DNA from: Erysipelotrichales bacterium
GTDB lineage: Bacteria > Bacillota_I > Bacilli_A > Erysipelotrichales > Erysipelotrichaceae
DNA length: 64,000 bases
NCBI GenBank assembly: GCA_910576855.1
Contig: CAJTJP010000004.1
Coordinates: forward strand, 64,497 to 128,496
Reading direction: 5' to 3'
Below, piece by piece: positions 44,670 to 53,764 of the stretch (position 1 is the first letter of the stretch; each line of letters starts with the position of its first letter). The notes under the pieces were generated by a model. It saw only the letters and a list, made by a program, of their open reading frames with translations, was not told the DNA's origin and searched no databases. The position numbers were made by a program, and so were the translations under genes.

Positions 44670-45294
44670 ATGCGCTGATAAGCTCCTCACATTTTTTCAA
44701 TGCCGCTTGAAAAACAGTGTCCATATCTGCCTCGGCATCGATCTCATGCATTCGCTCAGAAAACATTTGCTTCACTTTTTCATATCCTTCCGCTACACGC
44801 CGATGGAAATCGGAAGCCTCTTGATCCATACGATCAAGCTCACCTCTGGCATTGACGCGCTTCATTCCTGTTTCTAATGATACGCTCAAAAATATCGTTG
44901 CGTAAGGCATATGCTTTTCAATCGCAAATTCGTTTATTTGAAGCACTTCATCGATTCCAATTCCTCTGGCTATTCCCTGATAAGCCAAAGAGCTGTCGAT
45001 AAATCGGTCGCATAACACGATTTTCCCTTCTGCCAAGGCAGGCAGAATTTTTTCCGCCAAATGCTGGCGACGACTTGCTGCATACAATAATGCCTCGCAA
45101 CGTGCATCCATCGCAGTATGCTTCGGATCCAAAATAATCGTGCGAATTTTTTCAGCTATTTCGCTCCCGCCCGGTTCTCTTGTATAAATCACAGGGTATC
45201 CCTTTTCTAATAAAGCATCATATACTTTTTTAGATATCGTGGTCTTGCCTGAACCGTCGTTTCCTTCAAATGTAATGAATATTCCCTTGTGCAT
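44662..45294 (-). CDS. tmk: Thymidylate kinase
   Basis: A 210-residue dTMP kinase. P loop EGNDGSGKTT, REPGGSEIAEKIR, DRFIDSSLAYQG and a LID region (ARGELDRMDQEASDFHRRVAE). ATG 45294 with GAGGAG is chosen over an upstream in-frame start. It is first in the cluster and overlaps holB by eight bases. Confidence 0.95.
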   Translation of the reverse strand: MHKGIFITFEGNDGSGKTTISKKVYDALLEKGYPVIYTREPGGSEIAEKIRTIILDPKHTAMDARCEALLYAASRRQHLAEKILPALAEGKIVLCDRFIDSSLAYQGIARGIGIDEVLQINEFAIEKHMPYATIFLSVSLETGMKRVNARGELDRMDQEASDFHRRVAEGYEKVKQMFSERMHEIDAEADMDTVFQAALKKCEELISAYE

Positions 45295-45464
45295 ATTATC
45301 GCTCCTCACACATGTATCATTATATCATGCTTTGCCTGTTCCTGCTTAATGAAATTGTTTCCTGTCTTGATTATTTTTATCTTTTATGTATATATTTTTT
45401 ATTTCTGCATAGAATGTTAAATAGGAAAGCATATCTTTCCTTTCTCATATAGCGTCTTGTACGC

Positions 45465-45504
45465 AATAAAAGCGGCGGTATTCATCGTCGCTTTTATTTT
45501 TCTT
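45465..45504. terminator. Strong symmetric terminator after tcdA
   Basis: AATAAAAGCG pairs perfectly with CGCTTTTATT around a 14-base loop, with A and T rich flanks on both sides. For the leftward tcdA gene it is the natural terminator. Confidence 0.7.
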
Positions 45505-45613
45505 TTCTTCAGTATCAGAATCTTTTGTTGAGAATCCCATTGATGTACTTTTTATATTACGGCTGCCGTACAGAAGTACTCACCTATATTTTTCTTTATA
45601 TATTAATTCGCTC

Positions 45614-46363
45614 CTATTTTCTGTCAGTATTTGCGGAATTGGTTCCGGTTAAAATCACCTTGACTGCATAACCTGCGCAAGCCAAACCGGCAGCAGCGGG
45701 AACAAACGGTGAGCTGGCAGGCGGTATACGCAGCTTACGAATTTCAGCGGCAGAATCAATTATTTGATTTTGTTTTATCGGCTGTTCAACAGAATATACT
45801 ACCGGTATTTTTCCTTTAATACGACGCTTTCTTACTTGTGAGCGCATAACCTTCGCTAACGGATCATAGCTTGTTTTCATCAGTTCACTGATACATACGG
45901 CAGTCGGATCCATGCGATTGGCCATTCCCATACTGGATATAAATGAAATCCTATGGGCAAGACAATAACTGATTAGATCCAGCTTGGCAGATATCGTATC
46001 TATCGCATCAACGACAAAGTCTACTTTAGTTTGGAAAAGCTGTTCATTTAGTTCCGCTTGATAAAACATCGGATATGTCAAAACCTCACAATCTTTTCGA
46101 TAGCTCAAAATTCGCTCTTTCATGACATCGGTTTTCAATCTCCCGATTGTTTCATAATTCGCATGAATTTGTCGATTGAGATTGCTTAAAGATACACTGT
46201 CATGATCGACAAGAATCAGTTGACCGATTCCGCAGCGTGCCAATGCTTCCGCACAATAGGATCCGACACCGCCGATTCCCACCACCATAACGGCAGCTTG
46301 TTTCAGCTGCTCTACTTGATTATTTCCCAACAGTAATGCAGTTCTTTCATTATAGCCTTCCAT
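45614..46363 (-). CDS. tcdA: tRNA threonylcarbamoyladenosine dehydratase
   Basis: A 249-residue E1-like protein that cyclises t6A37 of tRNA in an ATP-dependent way. It has the nucleotide loop VMVVGIGGVGSYCAEALARCGI, LVDHDSVSLSNLNRQIHA, DVVVDAIDTISAKLDLI-like sequence and SSMGMANRMDPTAV. ATG 46363 has AGGTGATT at good distance; a frame start at 46417 has none. It is a single-gene unit between two palindrome sites and the terminator at 45465. Confidence 0.92.
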   Translation of the reverse strand: MEGYNERTALLLGNNQVEQLKQAAVMVVGIGGVGSYCAEALARCGIGQLILVDHDSVSLSNLNRQIHANYETIGRLKTDVMKERILSYRKDCEVLTYPMFYQAELNEQLFQTKVDFVVDAIDTISAKLDLISYCLAHRISFISSMGMANRMDPTAVCISELMKTSYDPLAKVMRSQVRKRRIKGKIPVVYSVEQPIKQNQIIDSAAEIRKLRIPPASSPFVPAAAGLACAGYAVKVILTGTNSANTDRK

Positions 46364-46421
46364 ATATGCAATCACCTTCCCGTTTCTCACTCGCTTACAG
46401 TATTTGAATTCCGCCAAAATT

Positions 46422-46437
46422 ATGGGATTGATTCCAT
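46422..46437 (-). repeat. Palindrome family site C, upstream of tcdA, one mismatch
   Basis: ATGGGATTGATTCCAT; on the minus strand ATGGAATCAATCCCAT. It matches the family core with one arm mismatch and the opposite orientation of the central TCAN. Confidence 0.65.
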
Positions 46438-47056
46438 GATTTTTAAATCAGAACCGAGAGCTTTCCTGTTAAAAGCTTTCCCTCTACAGCTCTGTTTTCT
46501 TTTTTACTTAGAGTCTCATATCAATAATTCTCTGAGTCCGCTTCATTTTTCGCCATTTTATAAGCGATTTTATTTCCTGTGGTATCATGCAAGCTAACCA
46601 TTGCACAAAGCCTTTATTTATCAGGTTTAAAGCTAATATAAAATTAGAATATTACAATGAATCGCATTCTTATTTCCCGATATTTCTTATCATTCGACAG
46701 GTGTATTCTTCGCTTCTATCATGGGCTGTGCTTTTTCAATTATGAATTTTATTCATTTCGTTAAATGATACACGCAGATAAAGAATTGATTTATATTCCT
46801 GTTTATCAATATCCGCAAAGACAACTGCTACCGGGCAGCGATTCCTGTTCAAATAAACCTATCAGTTTACATTGAACGACTCCGCAAGAATGATTAACAC
46901 TGCAAAACCTTTGGCTACAGTTTTAAGGTCGGGATATTTCCTGCATTTTATTAAGCCGATGATACCACAGCCTTAACGCAATTTATGGAATCATTTCCAT
47001 AAATGCCGTATCTGTTTTCTTTTCAATTCGTAATACTCAAACAGAAGTCACCGTAA
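46438..47056. other. Intergenic region tcdA to miaA
   Basis: About 620 AT-rich bases. The only clear element is palindrome site D at 46981-47004. No gene or known RNA is visible. Confidence 0.5.
46981..47004 (+). repeat. Palindrome family site D, intergenic, 10-bp arms
   Basis: ATTTATGGAA and TTCCATAAAT flank TCAT; the core is TGGAATCATTTCCA. The extended arms ATTTATGGAA are the same as in site A. Confidence 0.85.
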
Positions 47057-47971
47057 TTATTGCGATAACCACGCATTCACATCATCAAAAGCACACTGAA
47101 GCCAATCCTGCTTTTGTACATCATACCAGTGCATCGGCAATTGATTATTAAACCAAGTATATTGACGCTTGGCAAAATTACGTGAATTCTTTTTTATCAG
47201 ATTCACGCACGACTCTATCGATTCCCCTTTTTCAAAGTGAGAACGCCATTCCTTATAGCCGATTGATTGAAAGCACTGCATATTCCAAATCGCAGGTTCT
47301 TGTTCAGAAAGCTTTTTCACTTCCTCATATAAGCCGGCCTTCATCATTCGATCCACACGCTGATTAATTCGTTCATACAAATACTCGCGATCCATCGTTA
47401 AGCCGATGAAAAAAACATCGTATAAAAGCTCATGCTGCTGTGCAGCAATTACCTCACTTTTTTTTATCCCGCTGTGTGCCATTTCAATCGCTCTTATCAT
47501 TCGTTGCCGATTATTTAGATGAATCGTTTTCAATGCTGCTTGATCTACGTGAGTAAGCAGTGCATAAAGCTGTGAATTGCTTAGGCTCTGCAGAAATTCC
47601 AAAAAATCGTGATCCTTAGGTTCATCTTGAAAGATATAATCATACAATAAAGATTTGATATATAAACCGGTGCCTCCGCAAACGATCGGAAGCAAGCCTT
47701 TCTCACTGATGTCCTCAATGAGTTCTCTGCCCTTCTCTTGGAAAACCTTCACATTATAATCATCATAGATGCGGAAGCAATCCAAAAGATGATGCGGTAT
47801 ATGCTCCGTTTCCGCTTCTGTGATTTTCGCTGTCCCGATATCAAGACCATGATAAACCTGCATCGCATCACCGTTAATGATTTCACCCTTAAACTGCTTT
47901 GCCATATGAATGCTGCAGGCTGTTTTGCCGACACCGGTCGGCCCCGCAATCACCAATACCTTTTTTTTCAT
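47057..47971 (-). CDS. miaA: tRNA dimethylallyltransferase
   Basis: A 304-residue enzyme adding the dimethylallyl group to A37 of tRNAs reading UNN codons. P loop VIAGPTGVGKTACSIHM, substrate loop INGDAMQVYHGLDIGTAK, PIVCGGTGLYIKSL, and the C-terminal RNFAKRQYTWFNNQ. It is third in the leftward mutS-mutL-miaA set, five bases after mutL, a common grouping. Confidence 0.95.
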   Translation of the reverse strand: MKKKVLVIAGPTGVGKTACSIHMAKQFKGEIINGDAMQVYHGLDIGTAKITEAETEHIPHHLLDCFRIYDDYNVKVFQEKGRELIEDISEKGLLPIVCGGTGLYIKSLLYDYIFQDEPKDHDFLEFLQSLSNSQLYALLTHVDQAALKTIHLNNRQRMIRAIEMAHSGIKKSEVIAAQQHELLYDVFFIGLTMDREYLYERINQRVDRMMKAGLYEEVKKLSEQEPAIWNMQCFQSIGYKEWRSHFEKGESIESCVNLIKKNSRNFAKRQYTWFNNQLPMHWYDVQKQDWLQCAFDDVNAWLSQ

Positions 47972-47976
47972 ATGCT

Positions 47977-49989
47977 TTACCTTAAAAACTGCTTTGTCAG
48001 CTGTTCATCAGTGATGCAAATAAACGTCGGTCTGCCGTGAGGGCAATGAAAGGGCTGCTCACATTTTCCTAAATCATCAATGACCTGCTGCATTTCCGCA
48101 TGAGTCAAACTGCGATGAAAGCGAATTGAGGAATGACAAGCCATAGTAGCGATTGCCAAATGGCGCAGTTTTGATTCATCGATATCCTCATCCTTCAGCC
48201 ATTGATCGATCAAATCCTGAAGGAATGCTTCCTCGTTAAGCTGCTGCATCCACGTAGGCAGATCGCGCAGAATCAATGCATTATTTCCGAACTCCTCTAA
48301 TTGAATTCCCAATACAGACATCGCTTCATTCAATTCATTAAGGCGTACCTTTACTCGAGAATCTACCTCTAAGCTGATCGGTATCAGCATCGGCTGCGTA
48401 TCATTATTTCCCGATAAGATTTGTTGCTTGATCACTTCAAAATGATAGCGCTCTTGTGCAGCATGCTGATCTATAATATACAAACCTGCTTCTCCCTGCG
48501 CCAAGATATATGACTGATGAAACTGACCGATGACCTGCATGGAAGGCAAGCACTCATTTTGTGGCTTTGCCCCCTCTTGCTTCATCGTTTCCTTTGGAGC
48601 TTGTGCTGTTTTTACCTCTGTTTCTTGATCGGACACTTTGCTTTCACTTTGGGAAATAACATTTTCATCTAGGGAAATAGCCTCCTTTTTTTCGCTATAT
48701 TCCACTTTTTTCATATTAGACCGTGAATACTGCGGATAAGTGATCGGTTGATCCTCAACCTCAGCTTCTGTCTGTTTTTTCATCTCAACTACAGGTGCTT
48801 TGGGCATTTTCTGTGTAATCGGTTCCTTCATCTTTGCGCTGATTTCCGCAAAATCAAGCGGCGGCAGCTCCTTAGGATTCGTGAACCCCTCGTTAACTTC
48901 CTGATGCAGCTTAGTCAGCTGCGGATCTCGTGCATAAGTGAATTCAAGCTCGGTTATTTCCGGCTTTTTCTCCTTAGGCTTCGGTAAGTCTGCCTGTACT
49001 ATCTGCAGCTTGCTTTTCAATGCCGCATCGATCGCTTGATATAATAATTTCTCAAGCTGCTTTTCCTTCGATAGCCTTATTTCCCATTTGGAAGGATGCA
49101 CATTAACATCGACCAGCTGCGTATCCATCTCAATATTCAATACTGCGATCGGATAACGGTCTTTCGGCATATACGCATGAAAGGCATCGATGATGGCCTT
49201 TTGTAAATGATAACTGCGAATCATACGCTGATTAACAAAGAGCGTCATATAATATTTTGTCGCGCGATGATGTTGTGGCTGTGCCGCAAAGCCGCTGATA
49301 CGATAATCATAATCAGAAGCATCTATCGCAATTGCACCTTTAGCCACATCTCTGCCGTAAATTTGCATCATCACCTCCTGCAGGCGATCGTTCCCCTTCG
49401 ATTGAAATGCAGTCTTTCCGTCATGCGAAAGATAAAATGCGATTTCAGGATGGGCCAGCGCAAACTTTTGTATCATATCCAATATCAACGAGAATTCATA
49501 CTGCGGGCTTTTCAAATGCTTAAAGCGCGCCGGTGTTTTTTGAAACAGATTGCGTACCTCAATCATCGTTCCCTGCGGTGCGGCAGTCGCTCTCGCTGCT
49601 TGCTTCTCTCCGAAGTTTATCATCACCTCGGTAGCTTCCGTCCCGTTATTTGTTTTCAGTGTTACCTGAGAAACCGCAGCGATAGAAGGTAGAGCTTCAC
49701 CGCGAAAGCCCATTGTATGGATATTCCATAAATCAGCCTCCTCCTTCAGCTTGCTTGTCGCATGACGCTCAAATGCCAGCTTTGCATCCTCCGCATCCAT
49801 GCCGATACCGTCATCAATTATAACTATGGAATCAATTCCACCTTGCGTTATTTGCACTTCGATCCGCGTTGCCTTTGCATCAACAGCGTTTTCTACAAGT
49901 TCCTTTACCACTCCGGCAGGGCGCTCTACTACCTCACCTGCAGCAATCATATTGCGCAAATGCTCATCCAGCTGATGTATTCTTCCCAT
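47977..49989 (-). CDS. mutL: DNA mismatch repair protein MutL
   Basis: A 670-residue protein. The N-terminal GHKL ATPase has VKELVENAVDAKATRI, IDDGIGMD and TMGFRGEALPSIAAVS. A long acidic linker (about 340-470) follows. The C-terminal dimerisation and nuclease domain contains DQHAAQERYHFE, matching the DQHA(X)2E(X)4E endonuclease motif, with ACHSSIRFHR and CPHGRPTFI as metal-site partners. It is therefore the nicking type of MutL found in bacteria without MutH. AGGTGAGG precedes ATG 49989. Confidence 0.96.
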   Translation of the reverse strand: MGRIHQLDEHLRNMIAAGEVVERPAGVVKELVENAVDAKATRIEVQITQGGIDSIVIIDDGIGMDAEDAKLAFERHATSKLKEEADLWNIHTMGFRGEALPSIAAVSQVTLKTNNGTEATEVMINFGEKQAARATAAPQGTMIEVRNLFQKTPARFKHLKSPQYEFSLILDMIQKFALAHPEIAFYLSHDGKTAFQSKGNDRLQEVMMQIYGRDVAKGAIAIDASDYDYRISGFAAQPQHHRATKYYMTLFVNQRMIRSYHLQKAIIDAFHAYMPKDRYPIAVLNIEMDTQLVDVNVHPSKWEIRLSKEKQLEKLLYQAIDAALKSKLQIVQADLPKPKEKKPEITELEFTYARDPQLTKLHQEVNEGFTNPKELPPLDFAEISAKMKEPITQKMPKAPVVEMKKQTEAEVEDQPITYPQYSRSNMKKVEYSEKKEAISLDENVISQSESKVSDQETEVKTAQAPKETMKQEGAKPQNECLPSMQVIGQFHQSYILAQGEAGLYIIDQHAAQERYHFEVIKQQILSGNNDTQPMLIPISLEVDSRVKVRLNELNEAMSVLGIQLEEFGNNALILRDLPTWMQQLNEEAFLQDLIDQWLKDEDIDESKLRHLAIATMACHSSIRFHRSLTHAEMQQVIDDLGKCEQPFHCPHGRPTFICITDEQLTKQFLR
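49827..49840 (+). repeat. Palindrome family site E, inside mutL
   Basis: TGGAATCAATTCCA, exact core, in codons just ahead of the DDGIGM motif. Confidence 0.75.
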
Positions 49990-50153
49990 ATCCTCACCTA
50001 ACCTTCCGTCTTTACCTCAGTAATCCTCACTGTTACAAAAAATCTGTCCCCCGGCTATTCACCGATCAATTATCAGGAAGCAACAAAGTCTCCTGTTGCC
50101 TTTATATGACTTATCCGCATTATTGAATCAAGAAACTTTATATTGCCTTTCAG

Positions 50154-52709
50154 CTATGATGCCATTTTCTTTAATTCATTAACCAGAAGCAGCGCTTCAA
50201 TCGGTGTCATTTGATCCGCCTGTACCTGCAGGAGTTTTTCCTTGATTGCCTCTGTCTTAGGATCACTTGTCTGAATCACCGGCAAAGCTTCACTCATAAA
50301 GAAAGGCTGCTCATTTTGATCCTTTGCCTCAAGTCCCGCCAATATTTGTTTTGCCCTGACTAAAACCGTATCAGGCAGCTTTGCCAAAGCAGCTACATTG
50401 ATACCATAGGACTTATCAGCTTTTCCTTCATTCACACGATAAAGGAAGGTTACTGTTTCATTCTCCTCATGAACCTCAACATGAACATTACGTATCCCCT
50501 GATGATATTTTGAAAGCTGCGTCAGCTCATGATAATGTGTAGAAAACAAGGTCTTCGCATGAATATTTTGTTCAATATATTCCAGCATTGCCTGTGCCAG
50601 TGCCATACCGTCATAAGTAGAGGTGCCACGTCCGATTTCATCAAATAAAATCAGTGAGTGCTCAGTCGCATGCTGCAACGCATGATTGGCCTCTGTCATT
50701 TCCACCATAAAGGTCGATTGACCCGACATAATATCATCACTTGCCCCGATGCGCGTAAATATCTGATCGAAAATCGGTAGTATCGCTTTTTTCGCCGGTA
50801 CGAAGCAACCAAGCTGCGCCATAATTACTAATAATGCTGTCTGACGCATATAAGTTGACTTACCACCCATATTCGGACCGGTAATCATCAATATGGAATT
50901 GGTTTCATCCATTAATAAACCATTAGACACATAATGACCGTTCTTTTTCATCAGCTTCTCTAAGATCGGATGACGAGCCTCAGTCAATTCAAAATGAGCC
51001 TTATCATGAAACTGTGGCCTTACATAACCATTTTCTCCCGAGATTTCCGCCAATGAATACAAAGCGTCAATCGTTGCCAAGGCATGTGCCAAATCATGCA
51101 GCTTAGGCAAATAGACCTTGATCTGATCCAACAAGTGATTGAATAATTCCTGTTCCAAACGGATGCTGCGCTCCTGTGCGTGGACGATCGCATCTTCTTT
51201 TTCCTTCAGCTCCTCGGTAATAAAACGCTCCGCATTCGCCAATGTCTGTTTACGAACATACCCAAACTCCGGCTGAATCTGACTCAGATTCGCTTTCGTA
51301 ACCTCAATATAATAGCCGAACACACGATTATAACCGATTTTCAGCGATTTCACACCGGTGCGCTCCTTTTCCTTTGCCTCTAGTTCCAAAATCCAATGCT
51401 TTCCGTTTTTCCCGATTTCGCGTAATTGATCCAGTTCCTGATGGTAACCGTCCACGAAAACTCCGCCTTCCTTTAAATGCAGCGGCGGATTATCGATAAT
51501 CGCTCCTTGAAGCATTTCATACAATGCCCTGCAAGGATCGACCCTTTGAAACTCCCGATAGCTCGGACATTCCTTAAATATATTGAAAATATCCGGTGCG
51601 TGCTCTAAGGTTTTTACCAAGCGCAATACATCACGCGGATTCGCATTGCCGTAAGCCACTCGCGCACTCAATCGTTCTAAATCATAGACACCGCTCAAAT
51701 GCTCGCGCAGCTCATCCTTTGTGATAAAGTTATCATTTAAAAATTCAATCGCATCTAAGCGCTGATGAATGGCCTGTTGTTGCACCAACGGGTATTCAAT
51801 CCATTTTTTCAATAATCTTGATCCCATCGCGCTTTGACATTTATCTAAAAAGCTCCATAAGGTCAAGCTTTTTGAATTTGTACGCTGTGCCTGTGACAGC
51901 TCCAAATTCACTCTTGTATTATAATCCATCTGCAGAAAATCAGTTTCATTCATCATTTCCACCGGATTCAAATGTGCCATACTGCGCTTTTGCGTTTCAT
52001 TCAAATAGTTTGTCAATGTCGCAAAGCTGCGCTGAATACGTTCATCCTCGACAGCACTCAATAAATAAGCATATTCCTCTTTACAAGTATGATCTGCCTC
52101 TTGTGAGATGGTGACCGTTTCCATTTCCTCAATCATCTTTCGGATTTTTTTATCAAATGACGGTTCAATGACTACCTCAGCGACATTGTTTCCGAGCAGC
52201 ACCTTTTGAATTGCCATGACCTGCTTATCAATCAGCTGCGCCCGCATTTCTCCTGTCGTCATTTCACAAAGCACAACAGCCAGTCCGTATTGGTAATCGT
52301 AAAGCGATGCAATATATACTCCTGCTTTTTCATCCTGAGCCTCATCCATTATCGTTCCGGGAGTGACGATTTTTATGACATCTCTTTTCACAAGCCCTTT
52401 TGCCTGTGTCGGATCCTCCATTTGTTCGACGATCGCTACCTTATAGCCCTTTTGAATCAAGCGTTGGATATAACCGGTCGCGGCGTGAAAGGGAATCCCG
52501 CACATCGGCACCTTTTCCTCTGCACCGGCATTTCTGCCCGTCAATACAAGGTCTAATTCGCTTGATGCGGTTTTCGCGTCCTCAAAGAACATCTCATAAA
52601 AATCACCTAAGCGATAGAAAACGATCGCATCGGGATGCTTTTCCTTTATTTCTATATAATGATTCATCATCGGTGTATATTTACCTTTTTGAATAATTTC
52701 TTCCGCCAT
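50154..52709 (-). CDS. mutS: DNA mismatch recognition protein MutS
   Basis: An 851-residue MutS1. The mismatch-binding domain has the family's GDFYEMFFEDA (Phe-x-Glu wedge). The clamp region and lever follow. The ATPase carries GPNMGGKSTYMRQTALLVIM, LILFDEIGRGTSTYDGMALA and FSTHYHELTQL. The C-terminal 50 residues include the short tetramer-type tail. ATG 52709 is behind GGAGTGA. First gene of the mutS-mutL-miaA unit. Confidence 0.97.
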   Translation of the reverse strand: MAEEIIQKGKYTPMMNHYIEIKEKHPDAIVFYRLGDFYEMFFEDAKTASSELDLVLTGRNAGAEEKVPMCGIPFHAATGYIQRLIQKGYKVAIVEQMEDPTQAKGLVKRDVIKIVTPGTIMDEAQDEKAGVYIASLYDYQYGLAVVLCEMTTGEMRAQLIDKQVMAIQKVLLGNNVAEVVIEPSFDKKIRKMIEEMETVTISQEADHTCKEEYAYLLSAVEDERIQRSFATLTNYLNETQKRSMAHLNPVEMMNETDFLQMDYNTRVNLELSQAQRTNSKSLTLWSFLDKCQSAMGSRLLKKWIEYPLVQQQAIHQRLDAIEFLNDNFITKDELREHLSGVYDLERLSARVAYGNANPRDVLRLVKTLEHAPDIFNIFKECPSYREFQRVDPCRALYEMLQGAIIDNPPLHLKEGGVFVDGYHQELDQLREIGKNGKHWILELEAKEKERTGVKSLKIGYNRVFGYYIEVTKANLSQIQPEFGYVRKQTLANAERFITEELKEKEDAIVHAQERSIRLEQELFNHLLDQIKVYLPKLHDLAHALATIDALYSLAEISGENGYVRPQFHDKAHFELTEARHPILEKLMKKNGHYVSNGLLMDETNSILMITGPNMGGKSTYMRQTALLVIMAQLGCFVPAKKAILPIFDQIFTRIGASDDIMSGQSTFMVEMTEANHALQHATEHSLILFDEIGRGTSTYDGMALAQAMLEYIEQNIHAKTLFSTHYHELTQLSKYHQGIRNVHVEVHEENETVTFLYRVNEGKADKSYGINVAALAKLPDTVLVRAKQILAGLEAKDQNEQPFFMSEALPVIQTSDPKTEAIKEKLLQVQADQMTPIEALLLVNELKKMAS

Positions 52710-52818
52710 CTAATCACTCCGTTTCAGCAGTACCATTATACCAAAAAAATCATTACTTTTGTCAGTAATGCCAATGATTTCAATATTTTTTTTGATAACA
52801 ATACCTTTTGGTTAATGT

Positions 52819-52853
52819 AATACCGTATTGATTGCTGTATTGAATACGGTATT
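52819..52853. repeat. Inverted repeat upstream of mutS
   Basis: AATACCGTATT (52819-52829) and AATACGGTATT (52843-52853) are perfect inverted copies separated by 13 bases. Each arm is itself nearly symmetric (AATACcGTATT). Lacking a T tract, it looks like an operator rather than a terminator. It lies about 110 bases upstream of the mutS start. Confidence 0.6.
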
Positions 52854-53124
52854 GAATTATGCTATCATAATGATGTAATCATTCATTATACACGAGGAGA
52901 GGAGATACTGTTTTGTTCAGATGAAACTCTCTAATATTTACACACATATAAACATGGAACACTTGCTGCAGAAAACAGTTCTCAAACGATATTTTTAAAT
53001 TAAATACCGGATAAGAGAAGCTTATTATTGAAAAATCCAATTGAAAATAAACTGGGAATCGATGTGATTTTTGATTCCTCACAAGAAATCAGAACTTTAA
53101 ACTTTTGTTTATGTATGCTTATTG
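52854..53124. other. Intergenic region upstream of mutS
   Basis: About 270 AT-rich bases with no recognised element beyond the inverted repeat at its left edge. Confidence 0.4.
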
Positions 53125-53379
53125 ATGTACATGTGCATGCACAAGAGGAAAAAAATATTATTTGAAGTGATTGTGAATGATTACACGGAATATTTTGTAT
53201 ATGAGATATGGATTATTGAGCGCCCAAAAGCTATCAAAAGATTCTATAAAGAAAAGAAAATCCCACTGTCGGAATTCAGAGATAACTTTTTTATGAATGT
53301 AAATTCAACGCATGAAACGATTGCTGAAAAATATATTAGGCAAGAATTAGCAATACTTAACAAAGAGAATACGATATGA
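53125..53379 (+). CDS. Small basic hypothetical protein
   Basis: An 84-residue frame (KKILFEVIVNDYTEYFVYEI, then RPKAIKRFYKEKKIPLSEFR). No ribosome site precedes any of the three clustered ATG codons. The composition is plausible for protein, with charged helices and a short strand-like start, but no family is recognised. It could be a remnant. Isolated between mutS and a long non-coding stretch. Confidence 0.3.
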   Translation: MYMCMHKRKKILFEVIVNDYTEYFVYEIWIIERPKAIKRFYKEKKIPLSEFRDNFFMNVNSTHETIAEKYIRQELAILNKENTI

Positions 53380-53764
53380 TTGATGATATGAAAGATAATC
53401 TGAATCATTAAGCCGTATTTATTTAACAGTAAAGCTATTGACTAATGAACAGATATCAGCTGAAAATATATTTATTCGCAGTATAAACCAAAATATGAAC
53501 AGAAGAAGCGGTAATGATGAACTGAAGTGCACCACTTTTTCTGTGTTTTAAAATCAGCTATTTATCACAAGATCCGATCCGAAACGTTCGTAAGCATTTC
53601 CAATTTATCGATATGCGTGCAGCGTATTTCCTATCAGATATTGCATGTAAAAATTAATAAAGAATGCAGTTGATTGTTTTTAATCGAACGGAGCAAATAA
53701 AAAACAACCGTTATGTCCCTACAAACAGTTGCTTCCTATTCAAATATACGCAATAGCGATACCG
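53380..53764. other. Intergenic region before the EIIC-like gene end
   Basis: About 385 AT-rich bases. A hairpin-like CAACCG/CAGTTG stretch near 53709-53738 may end the EIIC-like transcript on the minus strand. Nothing else is recognised. Confidence 0.4.

Noticed and set aside
45636..45653. CGGAATTGGTTCCG as a further palindrome family member
   Set aside because: The centre is TTGG, not TCAN or its complement, and the outer base differs. It lies in tcdA codons and is not counted.
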